A stretch of 9,181 nt of DNA from Ruminococcaceae bacterium UBA5450. GTDB lineage: Bacteria > Bacillota > Clostridia > Oscillospirales > Acutalibacteraceae. The translations under genes and the position numbers were made by a program. Under the pieces are notes generated by a model, which saw only the letters and a list, made by a program, of their open reading frames with translations, was not told where the DNA came from and did no database searches. Of this stretch, positions 1-6,310 are shown one piece after another (position 1 is the stretch's first letter; the number at the start of each line of letters is the position of its first letter). The stretch spans positions 7,065 to 16,245 of the forward strand of contig DIQY01000002.1 of assembly GCA_002424295.1 (NCBI GenBank), in the 5' to 3' direction.

Positions 1-122
1 TTATCATATCCGGTAGAAGCAAGTACCGCGGCAATGGATTGCAGTGCAATTCCTTCTCCGCAGCCGGCGCACCAAGTTTGGGGAAGCTTATCAAAAAGCA
101 TATAATCTTTATAAGTGACCAT
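1..122 (-). CDS. korB: 2-oxoacid:ferredoxin oxidoreductase, beta (TPP-binding) subunit, N-terminus only
   Basis: Only the first 40 codons lie in the window; the gene continues beyond position 1. The visible protein has TWCAGCGEGI at residues 17-26, corresponding to the CxGCG(H/E)G segment near the N-terminus of the beta subunits of KorB/VorB-type 2-oxoacid:ferredoxin oxidoreductases, whose Cys residues bind the proximal iron-sulfur cluster next to thiamine diphosphate. The ATG at 122 is one base from the stop of the alpha-subunit gene, and a GGAGG lies 9 nt upstream inside that gene, so the two are translationally coupled. The beta subunit would decarboxylate a 2-oxoacid on TPP and pass electrons to ferredoxin. 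Substrate (2-oxoglutarate, branched-chain or other) cannot be read from this fragment. A gamma subunit gene would be expected further left, outside the window. Confidence 0.85.
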   Translation of the reverse strand, partial: MVTYKDYMLFDKLPQTWCAGCGEGIALQSIAAVLASTGYD

Positions 123-123
123 T

Positions 124-1266
124 TTATTTTGCCTCCAATCCATCAATGATTTGCTGTGGCGTGATAAGAATGCCATCATTGCGGTTGACCTGTATGATCT
201 TGCAGCCGTAATCGTTAAATTTGCGAATTTCATTTGCAAGCTGTCCCATGTTCATCTCCGGAATCACAACTCTATGTACGGAAGAGAGAACGGAGCGAAT
301 CTTCTTTTCTGCCATGGGCCAGATAGTGACCAGCTGCAAAAGACCCGCTTTTATTCCTTTTTGGCGCAGACGATCAACAGCAGTCATGGCGCTGCGTACG
401 CAGCATCCGAAGGTAATAATGACTTCGTCGGCATCCTCCAGATGATATGCTCGGGTTATTACAATATCATCGGCGTTCTTTTCAATTTTGTTTGTTAGGT
501 AATTGGTTACACGGCTAATGTTATCCGGTGTCGGACGAAAAGCACCTTTTTCGTCATGCGTGGAACCGGTTGTGCGCATCAAAAATTTTTTATCGCCGAT
601 AAAAGGCATCGGTGCGGGCAGGTTCCCGGAAAAATCGTAGGGACGAAAATCTTCGGGCTTTGTATTAGAATCCGGCTGTCGACGGTTGATGATCTCAGAA
701 GGATCCGGCTGCCGAATGATAACGGTTTCACGCAAATGACCGACTACTTCGTCGGCAAGAAAAATGACGGGGATTCGATATTTTTCAGAGAGATTAAATG
801 CGGTAATGGAAAGGTCAAAACAATCCTGCGCAGAAGAAGGACTCAAAGCGATAATTCCATGATCGCCGTGCGTTCCCCAGCGCGCCTGCATGAGATCTCC
901 CTGGGCGGGTTTCGTTGCGGCGCCGGTGGAAGGGCCACAGCGCTGAACATCATAGATAACGGCCGGAATCTCAGACATCACTCCAAGCCCTAAGTTTTCC
1001 TGCATGAGAGAGAAGCCGGGACCACTGGTTGCGGTAAACGATTTTTTACCCGCAAGAGAAGCACCTAGCAGAGTTGCCATGGAGCTGAGTTCGTCTTCCA
1101 TTTGAACATACATTCCGCCGTGTTTTGGCAGCTCTTTAGAAGCGGTTTCCGCAATTTCAGAGCTGGGAGAGATCGGATAGCCTGCATAAAAACGAGCGCC
1201 GGCAGCGATGGCGCCTTCTACCATGGCGACGTTGCCTTCGATAAATTTTTTAACGGTTTTTCGCAT
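124..1266 (-). CDS. korA: 2-oxoacid:ferredoxin oxidoreductase, alpha subunit (KorA type)
   Basis: A 380-residue cytoplasmic protein that forms, with the beta subunit, the catalytic core oxidising a 2-oxoacid plus CoA to acyl-CoA, CO2 and reduced ferredoxin. Family landmarks in order: GYPISPSSEIAE (29-40), QMEDELSS (55-62), TATSGPGFSLMQEN (78-91), VQRCGPSTG (107-115), QARWGTHGDH (127-136) and ADEVVGHLRE (171-180). These match the KorA pyrimidine-domain signature, followed by a C-terminal domain II-like region (about 275-375). There is no fused N-terminal gamma domain, so gamma should be a separate gene. Residue 110 is Cys where I expect Gly (VQRGGPSTG), a small deviation. The ATG at 1266 follows a GGAGG inside the end of the ferredoxin gene, only 3 bases past that gene's stop. 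The gene order delta-alpha-beta is typical of KorDABC operons. I am confident of the family, not of the substrate. Confidence 0.93.
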   Translation of the reverse strand: MRKTVKKFIEGNVAMVEGAIAAGARFYAGYPISPSSEIAETASKELPKHGGMYVQMEDELSSMATLLGASLAGKKSFTATSGPGFSLMQENLGLGVMSEIPAVIYDVQRCGPSTGAATKPAQGDLMQARWGTHGDHGIIALSPSSAQDCFDLSITAFNLSEKYRIPVIFLADEVVGHLRETVIIRQPDPSEIINRRQPDSNTKPEDFRPYDFSGNLPAPMPFIGDKKFLMRTTGSTHDEKGAFRPTPDNISRVTNYLTNKIEKNADDIVITRAYHLEDADEVIITFGCCVRSAMTAVDRLRQKGIKAGLLQLVTIWPMAEKKIRSVLSSVHRVVIPEMNMGQLANEIRKFNDYGCKIIQVNRNDGILITPQQIIDGLEAK

Positions 1267-1269
1267 GGC

Positions 1270-1467
1270 TTATTTTACCTCCACTTCAATCGCAAAATCA
1301 GGGCACCGCATCTGGCATAGTGCACATCCAATGCAGTCTTCTAAATTTGTGATGACCGGAGGATGGCCGATTTCTTGTGTAAAAACCTTTTTGGGGCACA
1401 ATGCGGAACAGATTCCACATTGCTTGCAAAGTCTTTCATTAATAAAAATGCTGATTTCTTTTTTCAT
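1270..1467 (-). CDS. 2x[4Fe-4S] ferredoxin-type delta subunit of the 2-oxoacid oxidoreductase
   Basis: A 65-residue protein with two four-cysteine clusters: CKQCGICSALCP (Cys 14, 17, 20, 24) and CIGCALCQMRCP (Cys 45, 48, 51, 55), each CxxCxxCxxxCP, i.e. a bacterial two-[4Fe-4S] ferredoxin fold. Position directly before korA and the small size match the delta subunit (KorD/VorD) that relays electrons from the TPP site to soluble ferredoxin. The reading frame is open to 1680, but I place the start at the ATG at 1467: it has GGAGG 7 nt upstream, sits 31 bases past the CoA-transferase B stop, and begins where the ferredoxin homology begins. The longer frame would overlap the CoA-transferase gene and add a basic, non-homologous extension. 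Confidence 0.92.
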   Translation of the reverse strand: MKKEISIFINERLCKQCGICSALCPKKVFTQEIGHPPVITNLEDCIGCALCQMRCPDFAIEVEVK

Positions 1468-1498
1468 AGGAATTCCTCCATATCTGTTTAGTTTATGG

Positions 1499-2272
1499 TT
1501 AAAGATAAAGATGGTCCGGATCGATCTTTTCACGCAGAAAACGAACGGTATCCTCGTCTGGTTCCGGAAGAACTTTTGCTTGGGACAGGTCCATTGAAAA
1601 TCCGGTGTTTTCCGCAATTTCTTCCGGAGAGGTAAAAGGATAATAGCCCCAGAGATACATCTTTTTTGTTTTTGTATCAAACTTCATAACACCGAGATTA
1701 GAAACAACCACTTGCGGTCCGCGGTCTGTAGGAAGTCCGCCTTTTTTGCGCCCATCGGGGCCGTCAAGCCATCCGGGACTTGTGATATAGGGCATTTCGT
1801 TTACAAAACGCCGCTTTTCGTGCGGCATGACAATTACGGTATTGACAAAAGAGGCGATTCCGTTTGCACCTCCGGAGCCCGGAAAACGAACTTTCGGGTG
1901 ATGGTAGTCTCCGATGGAAGTCGCGGAAACATTGCCGTAAATGTCGACGGCCGCGCCTCCGATAAAACCAATCAGATGATCATTGTGATTTAAAAGCGCA
2001 TTTGCCTGATAGCCAAGATAACGAATCGGCGGACATGCTACGGCGCAGTGTGCCATTGAACGGTTATCGCTGACGCTGCGGGGGATTTCTTTTGGATTGA
2101 AATCCATCAGCCCGCTTTCAACAATTAGCCGGCAGGTTGGCTGAAGGCGCTTTTTGGCAAGAATGGCTCCTACCAGAGGCAAACCCGTACCAACAATTAC
2201 GACTTGGTCTTTTTTGATGAGGCGAGCAATCGTATAAGCCTGCATCTCACCATGGGTATAAGATTCACTCAT
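1499..2272 (-). CDS. gctB: CoA-transferase subunit B, glutaconate CoA-transferase family
   Basis: A 257-residue beta subunit of a family I CoA-transferase. VESG at 51-54 places a Glu (E52) where family I enzymes carry the catalytic glutamate that forms the glutamyl-CoA thioester (Glu54 in Acidaminococcus GctB, from memory). A glycine-rich loop GSGGAN lies at 132-137, and IGFIGGAAVDIYGNV (101-115) is typical of the family. The intact ESG argues for a true transferase rather than an IpdB-type hydrolase of steroid catabolism, which is related in fold but lacks this Glu. The ATG at 2272 overlaps the subunit A stop by four bases (ATGA), so the two are translationally coupled and presumably form an alpha/beta heteromer. 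With the 2-oxoacid oxidoreductase in the same operon, it may move CoA from the acyl-CoA product to an incoming acid or to acetate. The acyl substrate is not determined. Confidence 0.88.
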   Translation of the reverse strand: MSESYTHGEMQAYTIARLIKKDQVVIVGTGLPLVGAILAKKRLQPTCRLIVESGLMDFNPKEIPRSVSDNRSMAHCAVACPPIRYLGYQANALLNHNDHLIGFIGGAAVDIYGNVSATSIGDYHHPKVRFPGSGGANGIASFVNTVIVMPHEKRRFVNEMPYITSPGWLDGPDGRKKGGLPTDRGPQVVVSNLGVMKFDTKTKKMYLWGYYPFTSPEEIAENTGFSMDLSQAKVLPEPDEDTVRFLREKIDPDHLYL

Positions 2273-3264
2273 TTGCTCTCCTCCTCTGCAATAGTCTCAT
2301 CGGAAACATGAAATCCGTATCCGGGAACGTTTTTCAAACGGAGCAGCCGGTTAACCCCCAGCTTTTCCAGATATTCAGCATGATTTTTGACCCCATAGAC
2401 CCACTCTTTCAAAAATTGCTGAAATGCTTCATCGGATTTTCCTGCACGATCATACTCAAGATAAAATTCTTTATCGTAATCGTAGTAGCCGTAAACCTGA
2501 GAGGGGTGTCCTCCATAAGGAAGATGAACGACTGCACTTACGGTAATACCGGGAATGGTATTTTTTTCCGGTTCGCGGCGAATCCATTCGTTTGAGACCA
2601 GTTCTTCACAGGTAACAATCGTATTCTTTGCGGCAAATGCCAAATCAACATCTTGAAAAGGATCGCTCAAAAGGCGGCAGGTACCGTCGGGAGAAGCAAT
2701 CTGCGCGTGAATGATTGCGGTATCCAACCGAGGAACCGGCAGTAGGAGTAGTTTTTCCTCCGGAATAAAAGGATTTTGCTGAATCAGAAATTTCTGATTC
2801 GGTAGTTTATCAATTTTTTTCCGTTCTTCTTCGCAGAGCCCCCATTCCTTTTCCATACCGGAGCCAAGCATCATGCGAACGGGAACGTAGGGCAGACCCA
2901 TTGCTGCTGCATGGAACATGGTCATCTGCGCATCTTGAGAGTAATCTTCAAAGAGAATGGATCCCTCTTGAATTGCTGCGCGAAATCGACGGCTCACATT
3001 GGAAAAACGAGGATTTGCGGTGTAACAGTTTATGTATGCCTTTACTCTTCCGGCGCCGATTAACATATCCCAGTCGCTGCCGGCAGGGCCGCCTTCGCCG
3101 ATCAGATCGGTCTGTCCCTGCCGCAAAATTTCACAAACAGCCGCAAGTGGTTTTCGACCGGTCGTAAAACCGCCGAACGCCATATGGTCGCTGGAATGTA
3201 CATAGGTAGAAACAGCCTCCGAAAGAGAACAAACTTTATTATTACTACTGTACAAAAGCTTCAC
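2269..3264 (-). CDS. gctA: CoA-transferase subunit A, glutaconate CoA-transferase family
   Basis: A 331-residue alpha subunit, first gene of the left operon. Landmarks: MAFGGFTTGRKPLAA (28-42, the CoA-binding start of the fold), FEDYSQ (105-110) and PYGGHPSQVYGYYDYD (249-264), the last strongly characteristic of GctA-like proteins. Its length is close to the roughly 320 residues usual for GctA. The start is a GTG at 3264: an in-frame TGA lies three codons upstream, and family homology begins about a dozen residues in, so no upstream start is possible. No clear Shine-Dalgarno is visible (only AAAAG close to the start), unlike the strong sites of the other genes. Transcription probably starts near 3318 from the minus-strand promoter at 3325-3353. 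Glutaconate itself is not proven as substrate; an IpdA-like protein is the main alternative. Confidence 0.87.
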   Translation of the reverse strand: MKLLYSSNNKVCSLSEAVSTYVHSSDHMAFGGFTTGRKPLAAVCEILRQGQTDLIGEGGPAGSDWDMLIGAGRVKAYINCYTANPRFSNVSRRFRAAIQEGSILFEDYSQDAQMTMFHAAAMGLPYVPVRMMLGSGMEKEWGLCEEERKKIDKLPNQKFLIQQNPFIPEEKLLLLPVPRLDTAIIHAQIASPDGTCRLLSDPFQDVDLAFAAKNTIVTCEELVSNEWIRREPEKNTIPGITVSAVVHLPYGGHPSQVYGYYDYDKEFYLEYDRAGKSDEAFQQFLKEWVYGVKNHAEYLEKLGVNRLLRLKNVPGYGFHVSDETIAEEESK

Positions 3265-3324
3265 ATCTTTTCACAATAATTTATTTAGAATAATTAGCCA
3301 AATTGCATCTTCGTTCACTTCGCA

Positions 3325-3353
3325 CTATATCTACAACCATTCTTGCTGTCAAT
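3325..3353 (-). promoter_or_regulatory. Sigma-A-type promoter of the CoA-transferase / oxidoreductase operon
   Basis: On the minus strand a perfect TTGACA (3348-3353) is followed after exactly 17 bases by TATAGT (3325-3330), 5 of 6 to consensus. Transcription would begin near 3318, giving a leader of about 54 nt before the GTG start of subunit A. An imperfect inverted repeat (TTGCTGTCA at 3344-3352 against TGTCAGCAA at 3379-3387, one mismatch) overlaps the -35 box and could be an operator. Confidence 0.75.
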
Positions 3354-3463
3354 TCAAATTCAGTAATATGCGCCAAAATGTCAGCAAAAACGGAGAATCA
3401 ATCAAATCTTTATAAATGCTAAAGTAAAAACACTGTCACTTAAAATCTATTTTTTAAAAATGA

Positions 3464-3492
3464 TAGACAAATCAAACTATTTGTTCTATAAT
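3464..3492 (+). promoter_or_regulatory. Sigma-A-type promoter of the regulator gene
   Basis: TAGACA (3464-3469, 5 of 6) and a perfect TATAAT (3487-3492) are separated by 17 bases. The expected start is near 3499, leaving a leader of about 80 nt before the ATG at 3578. Confidence 0.75.
3467..3484. repeat. Inverted repeat ACAAAT-N6-ATTTGT in the promoter spacer, candidate operator
   Basis: Two perfect 6-bp arms (3467-3472 and 3479-3484) flank 6 bases and lie between, and partly over, the -35 and -10 boxes of the regulator's own promoter. A protein bound there would block RNA polymerase, which fits autorepression. The region is AT-rich, so chance occurrence is a real alternative. Confidence 0.35.
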
Positions 3493-3577
3493 CAAAAATA
3501 TATTCAGATTAATTCGTTATTTTCATGAAATTTAAAAAATATTAAAAATTTTCTGTGCAGAAAGACGGTGAAATTTT

Positions 3578-4264
3578 ATGGAAATTTCAGAGAACATTGA
3601 CTTTGATTTTTTTATTCGTTTTGCAGAAGGAATCCAAAAATTCATGGGGGAAAAATGTGAAATTATTATCCATGATTTTCGAGAAGGATTTGATCATTCG
3701 ATTGTGCATATCATTAACGGTTCTGTAAGTGGACGTTCGGTAGGTGGGTCTCCGCGCGGAGGAATGATTGCCCATTGTGGGGATGATATTGAAAAATATT
3801 ATGACAGTCGGATCTATTTTTTTAACGGAACAGGTGACCGTTCGGGACATGTTTTTAAATCCTGTACAACTTTAATTAACGATGAAAAAAATCGAATTAT
3901 TGGTTCTGTATGCGTAAATCTTGATGTGACAGATCTGATTTTGTCTCAAAATATGCTGCGCGGTTTTGTGCCGAATGGAAATGATTCCCGTTCCATACCG
4001 GAAGAAGAGGTTGGCTTTGAAAATGTGGCTGATGTGCTTCACTATTACATCAGCCGCTGTGAACAGGATATCGGAAAGCCAATGTCCATGATGGATCGGA
4101 ACGAAAAAATTCGGGCACTCAGTTATCTAAATAAAAAAGGGGTCTTTAAAATTTCTAAAGCAAATGTGGAACTGTGTCAGGCCTTCCAGATTTCTAAATT
4201 TACGCTTTATAACTATTTGGAAGAAGCAAAACAAAAAGATCAGCAGAATACACCTAAAGAATAG
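3578..4264 (+). CDS. YheO/DauR-type transcriptional regulator (PAS_6-like sensor plus HTH)
   Basis: A 228-residue cytoplasmic DNA-binding protein. Residues about 12-120 match the PAS_6 (YheO-like) sensor: CEIIIHDF (27-34), SIVHIINGSVSGRSVG (41-56), and SCTTLINDEKNRIIGSVCVNLD (95-116). The C-terminal part (about 173-216) matches the HTH_22 domain: KIRALSYLNKKGVF followed by the helix-turn-helix ELCQAFQISKFTLYNYLEEA. Members include E. coli YheO and the D-arginine-responsive DauR of Pseudomonas; they usually sit beside catabolic operons and respond to a small ligand. Here the gene lies between two catabolic operons, one divergent and one downstream, and is the natural candidate to control both. 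The ATG at 3578 has only a modest ribosome binding site (ACGGTGA), suggesting low expression. The gene ends in its own strong terminator. Ligand and mode (repressor or activator) are unknown. Confidence 0.88.
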   Translation: MEISENIDFDFFIRFAEGIQKFMGEKCEIIIHDFREGFDHSIVHIINGSVSGRSVGGSPRGGMIAHCGDDIEKYYDSRIYFFNGTGDRSGHVFKSCTTLINDEKNRIIGSVCVNLDVTDLILSQNMLRGFVPNGNDSRSIPEEEVGFENVADVLHYYISRCEQDIGKPMSMMDRNEKIRALSYLNKKGVFKISKANVELCQAFQISKFTLYNYLEEAKQKDQQNTPKE

Positions 4265-4286
4265 AATTTAGCAAAACTGCAGTCTG

Positions 4287-4342
4287 AAACTCCGAAGAAT
4301 TGAGCTCTCGTTGAAAGAGCAAATATTCTTCGGAGTTTTTTT
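4287..4342 (+). terminator. Rho-independent terminator after the regulator gene
   Basis: A perfect 14-bp stem (4287-4300, AAACTCCGAAGAAT, with 4325-4338) is followed by a run of seven T. The loop contains a smaller stem GCTCT/AGAGC, giving a branched or elongated hairpin. It starts 22 bases past the regulator stop and separates it from the transporter operon. Confidence 0.92.
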
Positions 4343-4387
4343 GTAAAAAATCAATTTAAAACATTAAGAGCTTTCAAAATTTAAAAA

Positions 4388-4522
4388 GAAAAGTCAACAA
4401 TATCGTAAGATTGGTCAATATTTGCAATTGTAATTCCATTTTTACTTAAAAATTAAGCAAAATGCACAAGCGAAAAAGAAATAGTTTATGCAGTAATACA
4501 GCATGATTTTTGTTGACTTTTC
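4388..4522. repeat. Perfect 13-bp inverted repeat flanking 109 bp, right arm on the transporter -35 box
   Basis: GAAAAGTCAACAA at 4388-4400 is the exact reverse complement of TTGTTGACTTTTC at 4510-4522. The right arm includes the -35 hexamer (4513-4518). The long spacing suits two binding sites for one protein, possibly with DNA looping, rather than an RNA hairpin, because the left arm lies upstream of the predicted transcription start. Confidence 0.6.
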
Positions 4523-4540
4523 AAAAAAGACTTTTATAAT
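4513..4540 (+). promoter_or_regulatory. Sigma-A-type promoter of the transporter operon
   Basis: TTGACT (4513-4518, 5 of 6) and a perfect TATAAT (4535-4540) with a 16-base spacer. The start is expected near 4547. The -35 box is embedded in the right arm of the 13-bp inverted repeat, so a protein bound there would directly affect polymerase binding. Confidence 0.75.
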
Positions 4541-4600
4541 AAGGGCAGAAGACAAAACTTACAATTAGTTTGAAAGAAAAACATTATGTAAGAATTTAGC

Positions 4601-4612
4601 CGATTGCAATCG
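4601..4612. repeat. 12-bp perfect palindrome CGATTGCAATCG in the transporter leader
   Basis: Exact self-complementary 12-mer about 55 bases after the predicted transcription start. It could be a dimeric operator acting as a roadblock. As RNA it lacks a loop, so hairpin function is unlikely. Confidence 0.4.
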
Positions 4613-4623
4613 AAATTTACAAA

Positions 4624-4691
4624 AAAGGAGGTGGATTGAGATAATCAAATTTAGCTGGTGGGCGATCTCTGATCAACAATTCCAAAATTAG
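4624..4691 (+). other. Possible leader-peptide frame with strong ribosome binding site but non-canonical start
   Basis: AAAGGAGGTG (4624-4633) is close to a full anti-16S match. Behind it a frame runs from ATT at 4635 or ATA at 4641 (9 bases after GGAGG, ideal spacing) to TAG at 4689-4691, abutting the transporter ribosome binding site (GGAGG at 4694-4698). From ATA the frame is 16 codons and includes FSWWAISDQQ. No ATG, and no GTG or TTG leading to an open frame, is available: GTG at 4631 meets TGA after one codon, and TTG at 4636 meets TAA. It may be a decayed leader ORF, a real one with a rare start, or a standby ribosome site. Confidence 0.25.
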
Positions 4692-4706
4692 AAGGAGGAA
4701 TTATTC

Positions 4707-6266
4707 ATGGGAAAAGAAGGGGAGCAGCAGCCTAAGTCGGTAAAACGTTCAAAGTTTTTGGACGGAGTAGAAAGAGTCGGCAATAAACTGCCGGATCCTG
4801 TCATCTTGTTTATTTGGCTGGTTGTTTTAGTAGCAGTTATTTCATGGATTGGTTCGATCTGCGGATGGAGTGCAATCAGTCCGGCAAACGGAAAACTGGT
4901 TACCGTTTTTAATTTGCTGAGTCCGGCAGGCTTCCAATATATGATTAGCAACTGCTATCAAAACATGTCAACTTTCGCACCGCTTGCAATTGCGCTGCCG
5001 TTATTTATTGCAGTCGGTATCGCAGATAAATCCGGATTTCTGGATTCTCTGTTTATCCGGATGGGAATGAAGGTAAGCGGCACCATGCTTACCGCAATCG
5101 TTATTTTTCTTGGAATTTCTTCAAATTTTATGTCTGATATCGGATTCGTGATTCTGCCGCCTTTAGCAGCAATGCTGTTTTTGGCTGTCGGCAGAAACCC
5201 AATCGTCGGAATGTGCTGTGCTTATGCAGCTACCGGCTGCGGCTTGGCAGCAAACCTTCTGATTGGTATTTCCGACGCAAGAATTTCCGCAACCTCTCAG
5301 GCTGCCGCAGCCATTCTTGATCCAAACGCGGTGGTTTTGCCGACTTGTAACTGGTATTTTATTGCGGTTGCGTGTATTGTATTAACAGTCGTCAATACGT
5401 TTGTAACAGAAAAAGTTTTGGAGCCCCGGATGGGAAAATGGGATCCGAGCCTTTCCGACAGTGATATTAAAGCAGTCGATCTTTCCAGCTATCAGACGAC
5501 GCCGGAACAGAAAAAAGGCATGCGTGCCGGTGGAATCTCAATTCTGATTATGTTGGCTGTTTTAATTATCGGCGTCATTCCACCGTATGGCTTTTTATGT
5601 GATGCAAACGGCGTCAATGTTTTCAACAATCAAAAAATGCAGCTTGGTTCCATTGTGACAGCGATGGTTCTTCTAATTGGTATTCCGGGAATTGTTTACG
5701 GCAAAGTTGCCGGTACGATTTCAGACGGCAAGGCGCTTGGGAGCGCAATGGCAAAAGGAATCCGTGATGTAGCTCCATTTATCGTTCTCTGCTTCTTTGC
5801 AGGACAATTTACAGGATGGTTTACAACGAGCAACCTCGGATCAATTCTTGCTGTAAATGGTGCAGCTGCGATCCGCGACAGCGGACTCAGCGGGCTGCCT
5901 TTGATGTTGATTTTGGTTGTTGTCTGCGCGCTAATCAATCTTTTTGTGCCAAGTGCAAACGCAAAATATTCCCTTTTGGCACCAATTCTGGTTCCGATGT
6001 TTATGATGCTTGGATACAGTCCGGCATTGACCCAGATGGTTTACCGTATGGGCGATTCCGTTACCAATGCGATTACACCGGTTATGGCTTATTTCGCAAT
6101 GCTTTTGGGGCTTGTGAAAACCTATGATAAAAGAGCAGGAATGGGGACCTTAATGTCTTTGTTAATGCCGTATACATTATCTTACCTACTGACTTGGGTC
6201 GTTTTGTTCTCTGTATGGTTCCTGGCCGGATGGCCTCTGGGACCCGGCGGTCAACTTTATTTGTAA
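4707..6266 (+). CDS. AbgT-family transporter (p-aminobenzoyl-glutamate transporter family)
   Basis: A 519-residue polytopic inner-membrane protein with many hydrophobic segments (for example about 31-55, 90-106, 125-160, 213-236, 275-296, 313-332, 396-415, 420-436, 486-508). Family landmarks are NKLPDPVILF (26-35), SSNFMSDIGFVILPPLAA (138-155), PSANAKYSLLAPILVPMFMM (415-434), GYSPALTQ (436-443) and YRMGDSVTNAITPVM (446-460), matching the AbgT signatures. E. coli AbgT imports p-aminobenzoyl-glutamate; MtrF and YdaH have been described as exporters of sulfonamides, so direction and substrate vary in the family. As first gene of a catabolic operon it most likely imports that operon's substrate, a carboxylate or amido acid (inference). 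The ATG at 4707 has GGAGG at 4694-4698, 8 bases away. Confidence 0.93.
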   Translation: MGKEGEQQPKSVKRSKFLDGVERVGNKLPDPVILFIWLVVLVAVISWIGSICGWSAISPANGKLVTVFNLLSPAGFQYMISNCYQNMSTFAPLAIALPLFIAVGIADKSGFLDSLFIRMGMKVSGTMLTAIVIFLGISSNFMSDIGFVILPPLAAMLFLAVGRNPIVGMCCAYAATGCGLAANLLIGISDARISATSQAAAAILDPNAVVLPTCNWYFIAVACIVLTVVNTFVTEKVLEPRMGKWDPSLSDSDIKAVDLSSYQTTPEQKKGMRAGGISILIMLAVLIIGVIPPYGFLCDANGVNVFNNQKMQLGSIVTAMVLLIGIPGIVYGKVAGTISDGKALGSAMAKGIRDVAPFIVLCFFAGQFTGWFTTSNLGSILAVNGAAAIRDSGLSGLPLMLILVVVCALINLFVPSANAKYSLLAPILVPMFMMLGYSPALTQMVYRMGDSVTNAITPVMAYFAMLLGLVKTYDKRAGMGTLMSLLMPYTLSYLLTWVVLFSVWFLAGWPLGPGGQLYL

Positions 6267-6310
6267 AGCAAAACTACCGTACCAATTTGTGAGAGAAAGA
6301 AAGGAATCAA

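Larger units (their letters stand above)
3265..3577. promoter_or_regulatory. Divergent intergenic regulatory region between the CoA-transferase operon and the regulator gene
   Basis: This 313-base AT-rich stretch has no credible gene. It holds one promoter on each strand, facing outward, about 110 bases apart between their -35 boxes. Other elements are a 6-6-6 inverted repeat in the spacer of the plus promoter, an exact 10-bp palindrome TTTCATGAAA at 3521-3530 in the regulator leader, and a copy (minus strand, 3375-3390) of a motif that also occurs at the transporter promoter. The regulator is encoded alongside, so autoregulation and control of the left operon from here are likely (inference). 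Confidence 0.8.
4343..4706 (+). promoter_or_regulatory. Upstream region and long leader of the transporter operon
   Basis: Very AT-rich and without a credible canonical gene. It contains a distal inverted-repeat arm (4388-4400), the promoter at 4513-4540 with the matching arm, and a leader of about 160 nt from near 4547. The leader carries a perfect 12-bp palindrome CGATTGCAATCG (4601-4612), a near-perfect Shine-Dalgarno (4624-4633), and a short frame ending at 4691 in front of the transporter's own ribosome binding site. I do not recognise a known riboswitch. Confidence 0.7.

Noticed and set aside
556..993. Open frame of 145 residues on the plus strand
   Set aside because: It lies wholly opposite the strongly supported korA gene, has no recognisable motif and no ribosome binding site context; it is a shadow frame.
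1468..1680. N-terminal extension of the ferredoxin frame up to 1680
   Set aside because: It overlaps the end of the CoA-transferase B gene in another frame, has no ferredoxin homology, and the ATG at 1467 has a well-placed GGAGG.
4369..4397. Minus-strand promoter using the TTGACT of the left inverted-repeat arm
   Set aside because: No acceptable -10 box occurs at 16-18 bases, and nothing on that strand downstream would be transcribed usefully.
4547..4706. Riboswitch or attenuator in the transporter leader
   Set aside because: I see no recognisable aptamer pattern and no terminator hairpin with a T-run inside the leader.
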